Source: Sporosarcina ureae (lineage in GTDB: Bacteria > Bacillota > Bacilli > Bacillales_A > Planococcaceae). Taken from it: a stretch of DNA of 64,000 nucleotides. Under the pieces are notes generated by a model, which made no database searches, was not told the DNA's origin, and saw only the letters and a program-made list of their open reading frames with translations. This document shows, piece after piece, positions 63,274 through 64,000 of the stretch. Location of the stretch: NCBI RefSeq assembly GCF_029267015.1, contig NZ_JARIEA010000060.1:1-64000 (forward strand), written 5' to 3'. Numbering within the stretch: the first letter of the stretch is position 1; each line of letters starts with the position of its first letter. Made by a program: the position numbers and the translations under genes.

Positions 63274-64000
63274 TTATTTCAAATAAAATAGCCCGCCATT
63301 CACAATATCCAACGTCATTCGCGGTTTAAAACGTTCTTCCATCGCACGTTTCTCATTCTCATAACTCTCAGGTTTTTGTTCCTGTTCCTCATAGAAATAA
63401 TCCAAGACTGCTAGATCCTTTTTCCATCGTTTTTCCGCTTCATCTATCCACGTTAGGTCTTCATTTTCAATTACTTGCGTGATTACAGCGTCCAGTCGAT
63501 CAAGTGCCCGAACAGGTGTGATGATATACGGCAAATGAAATACGTGTTCAGATTGTTGCTCGGTCATGTCCCGTAAACTAATAGCTTCCTGAAAATCTTT
63601 CACTACGGCACCCGTCATCAAATTAATGCCTAATGAATACAGCATTTCCTTTGTTTGATGACTGATGAATGATACTTTATAATTTACACCAACCCACGGG
63701 GTCAAAACTATCTGCTTGTTAACTTCAACTAGCCGCTCATACATTTTCACGAACTGTCCCATCTCTTTGGTCACTCTAAAAAGCTGATGCAAGCGAGGAG
63801 AACCAAGATGAATGACTTCTCCCTTCATTCCATGTTGCAACTGCTCCATGTCCGTGATCAACGTAAGTTGTGCGGGATTCGGTGTTTCATTGACACTTTC
63901 TATATACCGCCAATAAAATGGCCGGTTCATGATCCTTTTATCCATATCAATTGTCAGTTGTACAGTTAAATAGTGCTCGTTTCCATGAAGTACTTCACAG
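63274..64000 (-). CDS. yqhG: YqhG-family protein (5' part beyond window)
   Basis: The frame runs off the right edge, so the N-terminus is missing; about 242 codons are present. From the edge it reads CEVLHGNEHYLTVQLTIDMD, then KRIMNRPFYWRYIE and PNPAQLTLITD, the conserved core of B. subtilis YqhG (about 260 residues). The Met at 63945 is internal, not a start. The family is restricted to Bacillales and has no assigned function. Confidence 0.88.
   Translation of the reverse strand, partial: CEVLHGNEHYLTVQLTIDMDKRIMNRPFYWRYIESVNETPNPAQLTLITDMEQLQHGMKGEVIHLGSPRLHQLFRVTKEMGQFVKMYERLVEVNKQIVLTPWVGVNYKVSFISHQTKEMLYSLGINLMTGAVVKDFQEAISLRDMTEQQSEHVFHLPYIITPVRALDRLDAVITQVIENEDLTWIDEAEKRWKKDLAVLDYFYEEQEQKPESYENEKRAMEERFKPRMTLDIVNGGLFYLK

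Noticed and set aside
1-64000. CRISPR arrays, rRNA, tRNA genes
   Set aside because: No regularly spaced repeats or recognisable tRNA/rRNA sequence was seen anywhere in the window.

Overview
The window looks like a chromosomal segment of a low-GC Gram-positive bacterium of the Bacillales, most like Sporosarcina or another Planococcaceae. The grounds are strong GGAGG-type ribosome binding sites with GTG/TTG starts, sigma-A promoters, CcpA-type cre sites, B. subtilis-type families (YkhA, YcxB, YtvA, YusW, DUF3899, YqhG, BceRSAB) and many intrinsic terminators. Genus assignment is inference; there is no rRNA or tRNA here.

Layout. 1-11 kb holds housekeeping and accessory genes (rhodanese, acyl-CoA thioesterase, HAD phosphatase, class II aldolase, AAA ATPase, UbiB-like kinase, YcxB, histidine phosphatase, MFS pump, MsrA, GNAT, pentapeptide-repeat and DinB proteins). 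A LOV-STAS blue-light receptor (11.2-11.9 kb) is followed by a complete oppABCDF oligopeptide ABC operon (18.0-12.1 kb, minus strand), with a promoter overlapped by a cre site and an oppA-oppB terminator. 18-22 kb has a DUF3899 protein, a YusW lipoprotein, a catalase-like peroxidase and an NCS1 permease.

22.0-28.2 kb (minus) is an unusual five-gene operon: a membrane-anchored protein of unknown family, a membrane protein with four tandem phosphatase-like repeats (only the first keeps HCX5R), a degenerate GGDEF plus pseudo-receiver protein, a HEAT-like membrane protein and a processive GT2 polysaccharide synthase. Its leader carries a heptanucleotide tandem repeat, and a secreted glycosidase-like protein diverges from it. 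I read it as an envelope or exopolysaccharide system that I cannot match to a named one.

29.4-33.2 kb has a flavin reductase, a tiny acidic lipoprotein and a two-subunit GMC dehydrogenase with a Tat signal. 33.3-53.5 kb is a catabolic island. It encodes kynurenine (or anthranilate) breakdown to pyruvate and acetyl-CoA: permease and kynureninase; an anthranilate 3-monooxygenase-like two-component flavin enzyme; 3-hydroxyanthranilate dioxygenase, ACMS decarboxylase, aminomuconate semialdehyde dehydrogenase, aminomuconate deaminase, oxalocrotonate decarboxylase, hydratase, aldolase and acetaldehyde dehydrogenase; a 4-oxalocrotonate tautomerase; a TRAP transporter; an MFS carrier; and IclR and TetR regulators. 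Three promoters share a TTTCA-N5-TGAAA palindrome at the same distance from the -10, and two carry perfect cre matches. The island is bounded by direct repeats of the 3' end of an NAD(P)H-binding gene; the left copy is a broken fragment fused to a decayed TRAP permease.

53.7-64 kb has that intact NAD(P)H-binding gene, a TetR regulator with GNAT and MATE genes, a cobalamin riboswitch whose downstream reading frame appears broken, a BceRSAB-type peptide-antibiotic resistance module, and the partial yqhG at the right edge.
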